Positions 17,287 through 27,468 of a stretch of DNA of 64,000 nt are shown here, one piece after another. The translations under genes were made by a program, and so were the position numbers. The notes below the pieces were generated by a model, which did not search any database, was not told the DNA's origin, and saw only the letters and a program-made list of their open reading frames with translations. Position 1 is the stretch's first letter; each line of letters starts with the position of its first letter. Where the stretch lies: NCBI RefSeq assembly GCF_003610695.1, contig NZ_RAQH01000002.1, positions 1-64,000 of the forward strand, written 5' to 3'. The DNA is from Epilithonimonas arachidiradicis. GTDB taxonomy: Bacteria; Bacteroidota; Bacteroidia; Flavobacteriales; Weeksellaceae.

Positions 17287-18261
17287 TTAGTATACTCTTA
17301 AACCAGATCTAGCTCCACTGGAAGTCAATACAGATTGAGATCTTGCTTTCTGACCAGCAGAGAACATAAACATCGCAGCATCATCCACATAATCCATATA
17401 ATTCATAAACATTACAGATCTAGAAGTTCCGCTGCAAGTGTTATATAATGGATAGGTTGGTTTTCCATAATTGGCACCAGTTTGTGTTGGTGTATCAGCA
17501 ACGAGATCATTTCCACAAGATGCATCGCCCCAGATATGTCTTAAGTTAAGATAATGTCCAACTTCGTGTGTTGCAGTTCTTCCAAGATTATAAGGCGCTG
17601 TAGCACCAGTTTTTCCAAAATAGGGCGCTGCGATTACAACACCATCGTTCCAAAGTCCTGCAGATTCTGGAAATGTTGCATATCCAAGAATTCCACCCAT
17701 ATTTCCAACAACCCAAAGATTGAAATAATTAGATGGGCTAGTTGCATCAATTCCACCCGAAGATGATTTTTTCATAGCATCATTAGTGCCCCATTTTGTT
17801 TTAGTGGTAGCTTTTCTTACGGTTTTTACAAGATGAAATCTCACCTGAGTATCGCCTGCTTTAACACCTGAAAATTCTGTCGGGATTTTGGTAGCATCCG
17901 TATTAGTTCCTGCAAAATCAGCATTAAGAATAGCAATTTGTTCAGCAATTCTCGCATCAGAAATATTTTCTGCAGATGACTTGTACAATACATTAACTAC
18001 AACCGGAATATCTACGGAACCATCTGCTAAAACCTTTCCCGAAGTAATAAAAGATTGAAGTCCTGCTTCTATGTTAGCGTATCTTGCTCTCGCACTGGCA
18101 TCTGTACTTAGTAATTGTTGTCTGATTTCTTCAGAAGGACAAGACCTTCTTGCGGCTACGGTGGTTGTAGAATTTTCCTCTGCCAAAGTTTCGGTTTCAG
18201 AGTTTTGAGTACAGGCAGTCAATGCAATGGCTGTAGCTAGGTAAAAAAAAGTTTTCTTCAT
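17287..18261 (-). CDS. M43-type zinc metalloprotease (cytophagalysin/pappalysin family)
   Basis: A 324-residue secreted protease. The N-terminus MKKTFFYLATAIALTAC carries a lipobox cysteine at 17. The metzincin zinc motif HEVGHYLNLRHIWGD starts at residue 232 (H232, E233, H236, H242), and the Met-turn is visible in SVMFMNYMDY. C249 and the cysteine in YNTCSGTS are the disulfide pair usual in M43. The family cleaves protein substrates outside the cell. A propeptide-like segment precedes the catalytic domain. I see no T9SS sorting domain, so membrane anchoring is the likely fate. Confidence 0.9.
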   Translation of the reverse strand: MKKTFFYLATAIALTACTQNSETETLAEENSTTTVAARRSCPSEEIRQQLLSTDASARARYANIEAGLQSFITSGKVLADGSVDIPVVVNVLYKSSAENISDARIAEQIAILNADFAGTNTDATKIPTEFSGVKAGDTQVRFHLVKTVRKATTKTKWGTNDAMKKSSSGGIDATSPSNYFNLWVVGNMGGILGYATFPESAGLWNDGVVIAAPYFGKTGATAPYNLGRTATHEVGHYLNLRHIWGDASCGNDLVADTPTQTGANYGKPTYPLYNTCSGTSRSVMFMNYMDYVDDAAMFMFSAGQKARSQSVLTSSGARSGLRVY

Positions 18262-18464
18262 AGGGTTATATTTTTAAAATTTTAATCAAATGTATATATT
18301 TTTTTCATTAATTCTTTATTTGTTTTAAATAATATTTAAAAATTAATTAAATGTATTGGATAATATTTAATTAATCGTTTGTTTGGATTGATTTTATTTG
18401 CTGAAAATGAGATGCTTTTAATTTTTTCTGGAATTCCGAAAATTATCTTTTCATTTTAAATTTT

Positions 18465-18472
18465 TATTTTTG
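18465..18472 (+). promoter_or_regulatory. Candidate -7 box (TATTTTTG)
   Basis: An exact TAnnTTTG match 18 bases before the ATG at 18491. It covers the alternative upstream start at 18470 and so supports 18491 as the true start. The -33 element is not clear. Confidence 0.5.
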
Positions 18473-18490
18473 ATTTCTAATTGTTATAAA

Positions 18491-20350
18491 ATGAACAAAC
18501 TATTATTGGGATTGATGCTGATAGGGGCTACAATGTCTGCGCAGGAATTGTATATGCCGAGAAATATTAAAAAAGCTTATGCCAGCGGAACACGTGATAT
18601 GTCTGGAAAGCCAGGAAAAAACTATTGGCAAAACAAAGGGGTTTATGATGTGAATGTTAAAGTGGATGCAGAAACCAAGATTGTTTCTGGTTCCGAGGTG
18701 ATTCAGTATTCTAATAATAGTCCTGATGAATTGAAAATCTTAGCGATTAGATTTGTAAATAATATGACCAAACCACAATCTGCAAGAGCTGGCTATGCTT
18801 CGAAAGATGCTTTGACAGATGGTTTGAAAATTAAATCTTTCTACATCAACGGAGAAAAATATAATATCAATAGTGATAACTGGTCAACTGTTGAGGCCGT
18901 GAAATTAACAAAACCATTGGCGTCAAAATCTAAAACTGAAATCAAAATCGATTGGGAATATCCATTGGCAAAGGAAAGTGGAAGAGAAGGGCAAATCGAC
19001 CCAGAGACGTTTTATGTAGCCTATTCTTTCCCGAGAGTGTCGGTTTATGATGACTACAACGGTTGGGATATGTTGCAGCATAACGGCAGACAGGAGTTTT
19101 ATAATGATTTCAATGATTATTCTTTTTCGATTTCTGCGCCTAAGAATTTTGTGGTTTGGTCTACAGGGGATTTTCTGAACCCGGATGAAGTTCTTCAGCC
19201 AGAATATCTGAAACGTTTTAAGGAATCTTTGAAATCAGATAAAATCATCCACGTTGCGAATGCCGAAGAAATGAAATCGGGGAAAGTGACAAAGCAAAAT
19301 GAATGGAATATCTGGAAATTCAAAGCGAATCATATTGTTGATTTTTGTTTTGCATTAAGTAATCACTATGTTTGGGATGCGTCTAGCGTTCAATTAAAAA
19401 CAAAAAGAGCGAGCGTGCAATCTGCGTATAAAGCTGGTGCCAAAGATTTTGAACAATATACAGGTTGGATGCGCTATAACCTGAAATGGTTTACCGATAA
19501 CTGGCCAGGCGTGGAATATCCTTTTCCTGTCATGACAGCTATCCAAGGCTACGCTGATATGGAATATCCGATGATGATAAACGACACGAGTATTCCTGAT
19601 GATCTTCGGGATGCGAGATTGACCGCTGACCACGAGATTGCGCACACTTATTTTCCTTTTTATATGGGAATCAACGAAACGCGATATGCTTATATGGATG
19701 AGGGCTGGGCGACTATGCTGGAATATCTGATCGGCATAGATGAAAACGGAAAAGAAGCTGCAGATCAATTTATGAAAAACTTCCGTGTGAAGCGTTGGAT
19801 TAATGATGCTTCTACTGAACAGGACCAACCAATTATTACACTTAGTTCACAGCTTTCAGGAGCAGGTTACGGTAATAATGCGTATGTGAAGCCGGCGTTG
19901 AGTTATCTGGCTTTGAAGGATTATTTGGGTGATGAACTGTTCAAAAAAGCGCTTCATACTTATATGGATAACTGGAACGGGAAACATCCGATTCCTTGGG
20001 ATTATTTCAATTCTATGAATGCAGGTTCCGGGAAGAATCTGAATTGGTTTTTCAATAATTGGTTTTACACAAATCATTATATTGATTTGAAAATCAGTTC
20101 TGTTTCTCAGGACAAGAATCAGATGGTTTTGACAGTTGATAATGTGGGTGGATTTGCAATTCCGTTTGATGTGGTTTTGACTTATGAAGATGGAACGACG
20201 GAAAAAGGACATTTCACGCCAGTTGTTTGGGAGAAAGACCAGAAATCTACCAGTCTGAATATTCCCGTAAAGAAGAAAATCAAATCTGTGAATCTGGATG
20301 GTGGGATTTTTATGGATTATACACCGGATGATAATTTGAAGAGTCTTTAA
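18491..20350 (+). CDS. M1 family metallopeptidase (aminopeptidase-like)
   Basis: A 619-residue zinc aminopeptidase of the M1 (gluzincin) family with a signal peptide (MNKLLLGLMLIGATMSAQ). The zinc ligands are H381 and H385 in HEIAHTYFPF with E382 as catalytic base, and E404 in MDEGWA completes the site. The exopeptidase motif usually written GxMEN is here YADMEYP (around 354-360), a known variation in Bacteroidota members. The N-terminal ~220 residues form the beta-rich M1 saddle. It is probably periplasmic. The start is set by the signal peptide and the -7 box at 18465. Confidence 0.92.
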   Translation: MNKLLLGLMLIGATMSAQELYMPRNIKKAYASGTRDMSGKPGKNYWQNKGVYDVNVKVDAETKIVSGSEVIQYSNNSPDELKILAIRFVNNMTKPQSARAGYASKDALTDGLKIKSFYINGEKYNINSDNWSTVEAVKLTKPLASKSKTEIKIDWEYPLAKESGREGQIDPETFYVAYSFPRVSVYDDYNGWDMLQHNGRQEFYNDFNDYSFSISAPKNFVVWSTGDFLNPDEVLQPEYLKRFKESLKSDKIIHVANAEEMKSGKVTKQNEWNIWKFKANHIVDFCFALSNHYVWDASSVQLKTKRASVQSAYKAGAKDFEQYTGWMRYNLKWFTDNWPGVEYPFPVMTAIQGYADMEYPMMINDTSIPDDLRDARLTADHEIAHTYFPFYMGINETRYAYMDEGWATMLEYLIGIDENGKEAADQFMKNFRVKRWINDASTEQDQPIITLSSQLSGAGYGNNAYVKPALSYLALKDYLGDELFKKALHTYMDNWNGKHPIPWDYFNSMNAGSGKNLNWFFNNWFYTNHYIDLKISSVSQDKNQMVLTVDNVGGFAIPFDVVLTYEDGTTEKGHFTPVVWEKDQKSTSLNIPVKKKIKSVNLDGGIFMDYTPDDNLKSL

Positions 20351-20377
20351 TTTTAGTTTTTACAAAAGAGATTTTGT

Positions 20378-21331
20378 ATGAAAAATATTGGTCTTTTATT
20401 GATATTGCTATTCTTTTCGTCCTGCGTTTCACAGAAGAATAAAACTATTCAGCAGAATATCCTGACTTTGAAGGACAGCTATTGTAAAGCGCCTTTGCAG
20501 TACAACTATTCTCAGAAGATTCCATCTTATAATTCTGATTCTATCATTGCGGCCAATCAGAAGCTTAAGCGATATTTTTCTGACCAAAGTATTTTGATTC
20601 TGAATGCTTTGGAAAGTATTGATGAAGCAGAGAAAATCATCGATTTGAAAAAAGATTCGACGTTAAAATCTCAATTGAGAGTGGTTCAGCTCAAAACTAA
20701 AATCAACAGTAAAATCAGTATTGCGTTGACAGAATTGGATGCTGTTGCTGCGGAGTTTGACTGCGAAGGTGAAAGAGTTGCGCAAATGGCCAATTATGTG
20801 GATAATATGAACAGCAACCGAAACAACAGGCTGATTCTTTTTTCGATTATTACAGGTGCAGTAACCTCTGTTGCAGGTGGTGTTATCAAAAATAATGGTG
20901 TAGAAAATGCTGTGAATATTGGCGGTGGTTTGCTGGGAGCAGGATTGGGTTTGGCAACATTTAACCCGAAAGGTAAGAAAGTGGAATTCATCCACGGGCG
21001 AAATCTCTTACGTGATATTTGGGAACAAAAATTACTGTCCAAAAATTTTCCGCCCTTCATTTGGTATATGTATACGGAGAAGAAATTTACGGGAAACCGA
21101 GAACATTCTATCATCGAGAATATGAAACAAAGGTGGATTCAGTACCAGTTTGACAGCGATGAGAATACCGCCAATCAGTCTGTGAATTTTGGAAACGGGG
21201 GACTTTATCGTTCGTCTGACTTACATAATCGTGCTTCAATGCTGAATCAAATGCAGTCTGCTACAAGAACCATTAATCAAAATATCAATTATCTTCTACT
21301 GGATTTGGATAAAGTGATTTCGGATTCATAA
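20378..21331 (+). CDS. Putative lipoprotein of unknown function
   Basis: A 317-residue protein with signal MKNIGLLLILLFFSSC (lipobox cysteine 16). Residues ~60-145 are helical and possibly coiled coil, residues ~150-200 form a hydrophobic glycine-rich stretch (SIITGAVTSVAGG and GGGLLGAGLGL) that looks like a glycine-zipper hairpin, and the rest is charged. I recognise no family. It starts 27 bases after the M1 peptidase stop and may be cotranscribed with it. Confidence 0.7.
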   Translation: MKNIGLLLILLFFSSCVSQKNKTIQQNILTLKDSYCKAPLQYNYSQKIPSYNSDSIIAANQKLKRYFSDQSILILNALESIDEAEKIIDLKKDSTLKSQLRVVQLKTKINSKISIALTELDAVAAEFDCEGERVAQMANYVDNMNSNRNNRLILFSIITGAVTSVAGGVIKNNGVENAVNIGGGLLGAGLGLATFNPKGKKVEFIHGRNLLRDIWEQKLLSKNFPPFIWYMYTEKKFTGNREHSIIENMKQRWIQYQFDSDENTANQSVNFGNGGLYRSSDLHNRASMLNQMQSATRTINQNINYLLLDLDKVISDS

Positions 21332-21425
21332 ATCAAATTTTATTATAGAAAACTTCTTTGTGGCAGAGATAATTCTTTAATAAATGATAGATTTGCAGGT
21401 TAATTATAATTAATAAAATTATCCA

Positions 21426-22136
21426 ATGAAAAGACAGACTATCGCATTGTTTTGCGTAGCTACACTTAGTATTATTTCTTGTGCTAAGGAAGGAGATAAA
21501 AAAAATGACAGCAAATACACCGACGAGCAAAAAGCGTCTTATTACATAGGAATGAGCATCGCTCAAAATATGAAACAAGAAGGCTTCAAAGTAGATGCAG
21601 AACTTTTGGCTCAAGGTATCAAAGAGGAAATGGACAGCACGAAGAAAAAGATGTTGCCAGCTGAAGAGATGAACAGCTTTATGCAAGATTTTATGATGAA
21701 GCAACATCAAAAGAAACAATCAGAAGCAAATGCGCAAGGCTCTGAAAATAAGAAAAAAGGTCTGGAGTTTCTTGCGAAAAATAAGACTAACCCAAAAGTG
21801 AAAACTACTGCTTCTGGTTTACAATATGAAGTACTTCAGGAAGGTGATGGTAAAACAAAACCAAAAGCATCTGATGTTGTACAGGTAAAATATACCGGAA
21901 AATTGCTCGATGGAACTGTTTTCGATTCTACCGACAAAAATGGTGGTGCGCCAGCGGATATCAATCTGGGTGCTGTAATCCCAGGTTGGACAGAAGGAAT
22001 CCAGCTGATGAGTAAAGGGGCTAAATACAGATTTTACATTCCTTCTGATTTAGCTTATGGAGATCAAGGTGCTGGAGGTGCAATTCCGGGAGGTTCTACT
22101 ATAATCTTTGATGTGGAATTGGTGAATATCAAGTAA
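21426..22136 (+). CDS. FKBP-type peptidyl-prolyl cis-trans isomerase, lipoprotein (FkpA/Mip-like)
   Basis: A 236-residue envelope foldase. The signal ends in the lipobox cysteine 19 (ATLSIISC). Residues ~30-100 are the helical FkpA-type dimerisation domain (YYIGMSIAQNMKQEGFKVD). Residues ~125-236 are the FKBP domain with VKYTGKLLDGTVFDST, PGWTEGIQLM and YGDQGAGGAIPGGSTIIFDVEL, which supply the active-site aromatic pocket. It accelerates proline isomerisation of exported proteins in the periplasm. Confidence 0.93.
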   Translation: MKRQTIALFCVATLSIISCAKEGDKKNDSKYTDEQKASYYIGMSIAQNMKQEGFKVDAELLAQGIKEEMDSTKKKMLPAEEMNSFMQDFMMKQHQKKQSEANAQGSENKKKGLEFLAKNKTNPKVKTTASGLQYEVLQEGDGKTKPKASDVVQVKYTGKLLDGTVFDSTDKNGGAPADINLGAVIPGWTEGIQLMSKGAKYRFYIPSDLAYGDQGAGGAIPGGSTIIFDVELVNIK

Positions 22137-22156
22137 AGAATGACTTCAATGAAAAA

Positions 22157-22193
22157 GAAAACCTCAGTTTATTTGGCTGAGGTTTTCTTTTTT
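22157..22193. terminator. Terminator after the FKBP gene
   Basis: GAAAACCTCAG pairs with CTGAGGTTTTC around a TTTATTTGG loop, followed by TTTTTT. It may also serve the converging gene on the minus strand. Confidence 0.85.
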
Positions 22194-22297
22194 AAATAGT
22201 GTTTAATAGGAAAAATAATTTAAATTTCATTCTACAAATCTGAAAATCAAGCCTGTTTCCTCTGTGTCTCTAAAGTTTTTTATCTCTTTTGACATTT

Positions 22298-24376
22298 TTA
22301 AAAAGTTGCTGCAGGAGCAGTGCTGTTATTCAGCTTTTTGTCGATTTGATTCTTTTTACCTTTAGAGAAATCGTAGCTTAAGCCAAGGATGAGCATAGAC
22401 TTGTTATTCCAGATTTGATTGTGTCGGGAATAGTTGACCAAGCTTTCCGGTAGACTTTTGGTTTTGTAATCCGAAGGCATTCCGAGCCAATACATTCCTG
22501 TCGTGAAAGTCCATTCCTTTAGCTTATAACTTGCAAAAAGATGGCTGGCATTTTCATTCGTAGTCAAAAAAGCACCATTCAAATTATACACAGGAATATT
22601 GAATTCATACTGAATGTTAAACGATTTGTATTCTGACGATAGAATGAAGTTATTTCCGATATAATTGTTTTTAATCAATTTTCCGTCGCTTGTTTTTACG
22701 GTTTCGGATGCTGGTGAAATTTGTGCTTTTATGACAAGTAAGCTATTTCCGAAAGGTTTGTATGAACCGGTAAGCTGAACTCCATATTGCTGAGAATTTT
22801 TCGCATTCTCGTATGTTAAAGCATATCCGCCGAGTCCCTCGTCAAGGACATAATATTGATTGATAGCTCTGTTGTTATACCAATAAAACAGATTGGTATT
22901 GAAATCGAAATACTTGTTATTATAAGAATAAATCAAGTTATTTCCCCATCGTTGGGCTGTTTTCAGAAAAGGATTCCCTCGTTGAACAATATTCGGCGCC
23001 ATCTGAACAACGTTACTGCTGAGTGCGGAACTTCCCGGGCTTTGTGGTTTGTAACTGCTGGTAAAACGTAGGCTTTGATTGTTGTTGATAGAATAGCTCA
23101 AAATAATTTTTGGAGTAATTGTCCATTCATCATCTACGTTTTCTGCACTTTTGTTATGGATGTTGGTCAGCCCTGCTCCCAATCTGTAAGAGAATTTGTT
23201 GATTTTGCCGGAATATTCTGTATAAAGATATTGCTCCAGATAATTAACACGATATTCTGAAAAACCTTCCAGATTCTGAAGCTCATTAGAAATAGAAGTA
23301 TTAGAGATTCTATATCCGGATGATAATTTCCCTTTTTCAAATGTGTGGACGTGTGCAATCTCTCCAACAATCCCGCTCTGCTTTGCTTTCAGGTTCATAT
23401 CATTGTCATACACAGAGTTACCCGAACTCAAATCCCACTCTTTTGCCAATTCTGAATTATTGGTCGTGAAAGACGAACCCACCAAATTAATGCTGAGTTC
23501 GTCTTTCTTACCTATATTTTTAGAAAAATATAAATCCAAGGTTGGTTTTTTATAACTGGAGTTTCCATTTTTGAACATTCCGTGTTGTTCCGTAATATCG
23601 TCTTTGTAAAAAATACTTTGTCCCTTTCCTTTTATGAAGCTGGTAAACAAGTCTAAATTCACTTTTGTCTGAAATACATATTTTTCCGGAACAGAAAGTG
23701 TGTATCTCAATACAAGATTCTGATAAGTGTAACCGAAATGGTCTCTTTTGCCTTCTTCTGAACGATAGTGAGAATCATTAAGATCGTAGTCGTAAATACT
23801 TTTGACAGTTCGGTTATTATAATTTCTCAGGTTGATGGAATACTCCAATCCGAAATCGTTTTTACCTTTTGTGTAATTTCCATAAGCGGAGCCATTTACA
23901 AAACCTGTGTTGAAGGCTGTCGTTGTATCAGCTCCAAATACATAGCCCGTTTCTGGATTTCTTGTGATGAGGTTCACAACCTGGTCGGCTCTTGTTGCCC
24001 ATCTTGCCGGAGGAATGTCATAATATTCTACTTTTACCACTTCGGAAGGTTGTACACTCCGGATTTGCATATCGCTGGCTTCAATTCCGTTGATAAGGAA
24101 AAGAGTTGTTCCGCCTTTTGTACTTTTCAGTGTATTGGAAATAGGGTCTAGTTGTAATTCGGGCAAGGTTTTTATCAAATCTTTTGCATATCTGGCTTTT
24201 TCCAAAGCTTCTTTGTCAAAAGTATAAACAGCTTTGTCCGAGTATTGTTTTTTTCGCTGGGATTTTAAAATAACTTCCTGAATTTCCTTAGTTTCTTTGA
24301 TACTATCAGATTTTATTTCCTGAGAAAATATTGAAATACTACATAAAACAACAATGGAACATATCACTCTTTTCAT
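22298..24376 (-). CDS. Outer-membrane beta-barrel family protein, TonB-receptor-like
   Basis: A 692-residue protein with a signal peptide (MKRVICSIVVLCSISIFSQ), a short plug-like domain (~30-130; LIKTLPELQLDPISNTLKST and FLINGIEASDMQIRS) and a large C-terminal beta barrel rich in alternating aromatic residues. It resembles the outer-membrane beta-barrel family often annotated beside TonB-dependent receptors. It lacks an N-terminal carboxypeptidase-like domain. The substrate is unknown. The ATG at 24376 is chosen because the signal peptide starts there; an in-frame upstream ATG at 24409 would add 11 charged residues. The QKRKKQYSDKAVYTFDKE line is typical of these proteins. Confidence 0.85.
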   Translation of the reverse strand: MKRVICSIVVLCSISIFSQEIKSDSIKETKEIQEVILKSQRKKQYSDKAVYTFDKEALEKARYAKDLIKTLPELQLDPISNTLKSTKGGTTLFLINGIEASDMQIRSVQPSEVVKVEYYDIPPARWATRADQVVNLITRNPETGYVFGADTTTAFNTGFVNGSAYGNYTKGKNDFGLEYSINLRNYNNRTVKSIYDYDLNDSHYRSEEGKRDHFGYTYQNLVLRYTLSVPEKYVFQTKVNLDLFTSFIKGKGQSIFYKDDITEQHGMFKNGNSSYKKPTLDLYFSKNIGKKDELSINLVGSSFTTNNSELAKEWDLSSGNSVYDNDMNLKAKQSGIVGEIAHVHTFEKGKLSSGYRISNTSISNELQNLEGFSEYRVNYLEQYLYTEYSGKINKFSYRLGAGLTNIHNKSAENVDDEWTITPKIILSYSINNNQSLRFTSSYKPQSPGSSALSSNVVQMAPNIVQRGNPFLKTAQRWGNNLIYSYNNKYFDFNTNLFYWYNNRAINQYYVLDEGLGGYALTYENAKNSQQYGVQLTGSYKPFGNSLLVIKAQISPASETVKTSDGKLIKNNYIGNNFILSSEYKSFNIQYEFNIPVYNLNGAFLTTNENASHLFASYKLKEWTFTTGMYWLGMPSDYKTKSLPESLVNYSRHNQIWNNKSMLILGLSYDFSKGKKNQIDKKLNNSTAPAATF

Positions 24377-24445
24377 AAAATAATTTTTCTTCTTATTAAA
24401 AAGACACATAAACGATAATTTTGTTACATTGGGATTATGAAAAAC

Positions 24446-24476
24446 AAAAACCTCAGCAAATCAGCTGAGGTTTTCT
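24446..24476 (-). terminator. Intrinsic terminator of clpB
   Basis: On the minus strand GAAAACCTCAGC pairs with GCTGAGGTTTTT around a short loop, with further T after. It lies 40 bases beyond the clpB stop. Confidence 0.8.
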
Positions 24477-24515
24477 TGTTTAAAATAGTATTTAATATGA
24501 AGAAAAATTTAACTC

Positions 24516-27107
24516 TTATTCCACCGGTCTGAAAACCAAACCTGTTTCCTCGAAATAATCTAAAGTAATTCTGTCACCGTCATTCACAGTTCCTGCGAGG
24601 ATCTCTCTGGATAATTTATTCAGAACTTCCTGCTGGATCACTCTTTTCAATGGTCTGGCTCCGAAAACAGGATCGTACCCTTTATTCATCAGATAATCTA
24701 CGGCGTCTTGAGTTGCGGTCATAATGATATTTCGTTTTGCCAACATATCATTGAATCCTCTCAACTGATACGTAACAATTTTTCCGATTTCTTTTTTTCT
24801 TAAAGGCTGGAACAATACCACCTCGTCAATCCTGTTCAGGAATTCCGGACGCAACGTCTGTTTCAATAAATCAAAGACCTCATCTTTTGTTTTGTCAACA
24901 ATTTCATCCTGATTCTCATCAGTAATATTTTCAAAATTCTCCTGAATTAAATGTGAACCCAAATTCGAAGTCATAATGATGATCGAGTTTTTGAAATTCA
25001 CCACACGACCTTTATTATCAGTCAATCTTCCGTCATCCAAAACCTGCAATAAAGTATTGAAAACATCGGGATGCGCTTTTTCAATCTCATCTAAAAGAAC
25101 TACAGAATAAGGTCTTCTTCGTACCGCTTCGGTCAACTGACCACCTTCGTCATAACCGACATATCCAGGAGGCGCACCCACTAATCTCGAAACGCTATGA
25201 CGCTCCTGATATTCACTCATATCAATTCTCGTCATATTGTTTTCATCATCGAATAAAAACTCTGCTAAGGCTTTTGCCAGCTCGGTCTTTCCGACTCCGG
25301 TTGTTCCTAAGAATAGGAATGAGCCAATTGGTTTTTTATCGTCACTTAATCCCGCTCTGTTTCTTCTGATCGCATCGGCAACAGCTGTAATCGCTTCATC
25401 CTGTCCTACAACTCTGTGATGAAGTTCAGTTTCAAGACTCAATAATTTTTCTCTTTCAGATTGAAGAAGTTTGGTTACAGGAATCCCTGTCCATTTTGCG
25501 ATCACTTCAGAGATATTTTCAGAAGTTACTTCTTCTTTAATCAATTCATTCTGATGATTTTGCATCTCGAGTTCCAATTTGGAAAGCTCTTCTTCTTTTT
25601 CACGAAGTTTTCCGTATTGGATTTCCGCAACTTTTGCGTAATCTCCTGCTCTAGAAGCTCTTTCTGCTTCCAGTTTCAGAGATTCTATATCTTTTTTAAT
25701 CTGGGTTAAATCTTCGGATTTTTGTTTTTCTTTAAGCCATTTCGCATTGATTTCATTTCTCTGCTCAGAAATTTTTGCAATGTCTTCTTTTAAATGATCT
25801 ATTTTCGTCTGATTTCCCTCTCTTGAAATCGCAGCCAATTCAATTTCCATCTGCATCAGTTTTCTGTCTAAAACATCCAACTCTTCAGGTTTTGAATTGA
25901 TTTCCATTCTTAATTTTGCAGAAGCTTCATCAATCAAATCAATCGCTTTATCCGGTAAAAATCGGTCTGAAATATATCGTTGAGACATCTCAACGGCTGC
26001 AATAATCGCCTCATCTTTGATTCTTACTTTGTGGTGAGCTTCATATTTATCTTTAATTCCTCGAAGGATGGAAATGGCTGATTCTGTATCCGGTTCTTCC
26101 ACCATTACTTTCTGGAAACGTCTTTCCAACGCTTTATCTTTTTCAAAATATTTTTGATATTCATTTAAAGTCGTTGCACCGATAGCTCTTAATTCACCTC
26201 TTGCTAAAGCTGGTTTCAAAATATTCGCTGCATCCATCGCCCCTTCACCGCCTCCGGCTCCCACCAAAGTGTGGATCTCGTCGATGAAGAGAATGATTTG
26301 TCCATCTGATTTGATGACTTCATTTACTACGGATTTCAAACGCTCTTCAAATTCACCTTTATATTTTGCTCCAGCAATTAAAGCTCCCATATCCAATGAA
26401 TATAAAGTCTTATCCATCAGATTTTCAGGAACGTCGCCACTGATAATTCTGTGGGCAATCCCTTCAGCGATTGCGGTTTTACCAACACCGGGTTCACCAA
26501 TCAGAATCGGATTATTTTTTGTTCTTCTTGAAAGAATTTGTAAAACCCTTCTGATTTCTTCATCACGTCCGATTACCGGATCCAGTTTTCCTTCCGCTGC
26601 TAATTCATTGAAGTTTTTAGCATATTTATTTAAAGACTGATAAGTTTCTTCCGAACTTGCAGAAGTTGCTTTCGAACCTTTTCTTAATTCTTTAATTCCA
26701 CCTTCCAAAAGGTTTTTCGTAACGCCCATATCTTTAAGCATTTTCGAAACTTCTGAATTGGTTTCCAATAAAGAAAGCCATAAATGCTCAATCGTTACAT
26801 ATTCATCGCCCATTTTTTTAGCGATATTGGGTGCATCAAGCAAAACTTTGTTCGCTGATTGTGAAAGATAAATGTTTCCTCCCTGTACTTTGGGAAGTTT
26901 TTCTAAATTTTCACGGTTGCGTTCTCTTACTAAAGTAGCATCTGCTTCAGATTTTTTCAGTAAGAAAGGCGATATATTTTCATCTACCTGAAAAATTCCT
27001 TCAAGGAGATGTTGAGGTTCAATCTGCTGATTGCCAAATTCCATCGCCACTTGTTGCGCAGCCTGGATGGCTTCTTGTGATTTTACAGTATATTGATTTA
27101 AATTCAT
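24516..27107 (-). CDS. clpB: ATP-dependent chaperone ClpB
   Basis: An 863-residue Hsp100 disaggregase that works with DnaK/DnaJ/GrpE to solubilise aggregated proteins. In order: N-domain (1-145), first AAA+ domain with Walker A GEPGVGKTAIAEG and DEIHTLVGAGGGEGAMD, the ClpB-specific coiled-coil middle domain (~400-520), second AAA+ domain with Walker A GTTGVGKTELAKAL and DEIEKAHPDVFN, and the C-terminal domain. The start at 27107 (MNLNQYTVKSQEAIQAA) fits homologues; an in-frame ATG 60 bases upstream would add a non-conserved segment. Confidence 0.97.
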   Translation of the reverse strand: MNLNQYTVKSQEAIQAAQQVAMEFGNQQIEPQHLLEGIFQVDENISPFLLKKSEADATLVRERNRENLEKLPKVQGGNIYLSQSANKVLLDAPNIAKKMGDEYVTIEHLWLSLLETNSEVSKMLKDMGVTKNLLEGGIKELRKGSKATSASSEETYQSLNKYAKNFNELAAEGKLDPVIGRDEEIRRVLQILSRRTKNNPILIGEPGVGKTAIAEGIAHRIISGDVPENLMDKTLYSLDMGALIAGAKYKGEFEERLKSVVNEVIKSDGQIILFIDEIHTLVGAGGGEGAMDAANILKPALARGELRAIGATTLNEYQKYFEKDKALERRFQKVMVEEPDTESAISILRGIKDKYEAHHKVRIKDEAIIAAVEMSQRYISDRFLPDKAIDLIDEASAKLRMEINSKPEELDVLDRKLMQMEIELAAISREGNQTKIDHLKEDIAKISEQRNEINAKWLKEKQKSEDLTQIKKDIESLKLEAERASRAGDYAKVAEIQYGKLREKEEELSKLELEMQNHQNELIKEEVTSENISEVIAKWTGIPVTKLLQSEREKLLSLETELHHRVVGQDEAITAVADAIRRNRAGLSDDKKPIGSFLFLGTTGVGKTELAKALAEFLFDDENNMTRIDMSEYQERHSVSRLVGAPPGYVGYDEGGQLTEAVRRRPYSVVLLDEIEKAHPDVFNTLLQVLDDGRLTDNKGRVVNFKNSIIIMTSNLGSHLIQENFENITDENQDEIVDKTKDEVFDLLKQTLRPEFLNRIDEVVLFQPLRKKEIGKIVTYQLRGFNDMLAKRNIIMTATQDAVDYLMNKGYDPVFGARPLKRVIQQEVLNKLSREILAGTVNDGDRITLDYFEETGLVFRPVE

Positions 27108-27459
27108 AATATTTTTAGTTGATTGTTGTTGGTTTCTAGTTAATTGATTAGTACAAAATTTATACAATTATCAATTTGAAAAAAATGATTTTTGTTTTTT
27201 CAAAAAACATTAAGATCAAAGTTGCTAATTCTAATCTTAATGCTTCATCAATCATTTAATTCTGAAACCTAAATCACAAAAACTATTCTATTGATGATTT
27301 TTTAAAAATTAAGGACAAAATTTCCGAATTATTTAATTTTGTATTAATTTGAAGAGACAAAATTTCCGAAAGTTTAGAATTTAGATTAAAAATAATTGTC
27401 AATTTGTAACATGTTTTTGGAAACAATTCATCATTATTTTAATTCGGGATTTTTATTTA
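27108..27459. other. AT-rich intergenic region between divergent genes
   Basis: About 350 bases between clpB and the TPR regulator. On the minus strand TTGATAATTGTATAAATTTTG (27147-27167 area) is a near match to a flavobacterial promoter and could drive clpB. No reading frame or strong hairpin is visible, and I found no CIRCE element. Confidence 0.4.
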
Positions 27460-27467
27460 TAAATTTG
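27460..27467 (+). promoter_or_regulatory. Candidate -7 box (TAAATTTG) touching the proposed start codon
   Basis: An exact TAnnTTTG match that ends one base before the GTG at 27469. If it is used, the transcript begins inside or just after the first codons, so either translation starts downstream or the box is not functional. Confidence 0.4.
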
Positions 27468-27468
27468 A

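Noticed and set aside
19394-21125. Long antisense frames opposite the M1 peptidase and lipoprotein genes (e.g. 19394-19828, 20794-21114)
   Set aside because: They are shadows of strongly supported genes, with no plausible start region or homology-like pattern.
21333-21719. Minus-strand frame of 128 codons opposite the FKBP gene
   Set aside because: It is antisense to the start of a clear FKBP gene and has an odd Cys/His/Phe-rich composition.
26269-26640. 123-codon frame opposite clpB
   Set aside because: It lies fully inside the conserved first AAA+ domain of clpB on the other strand.
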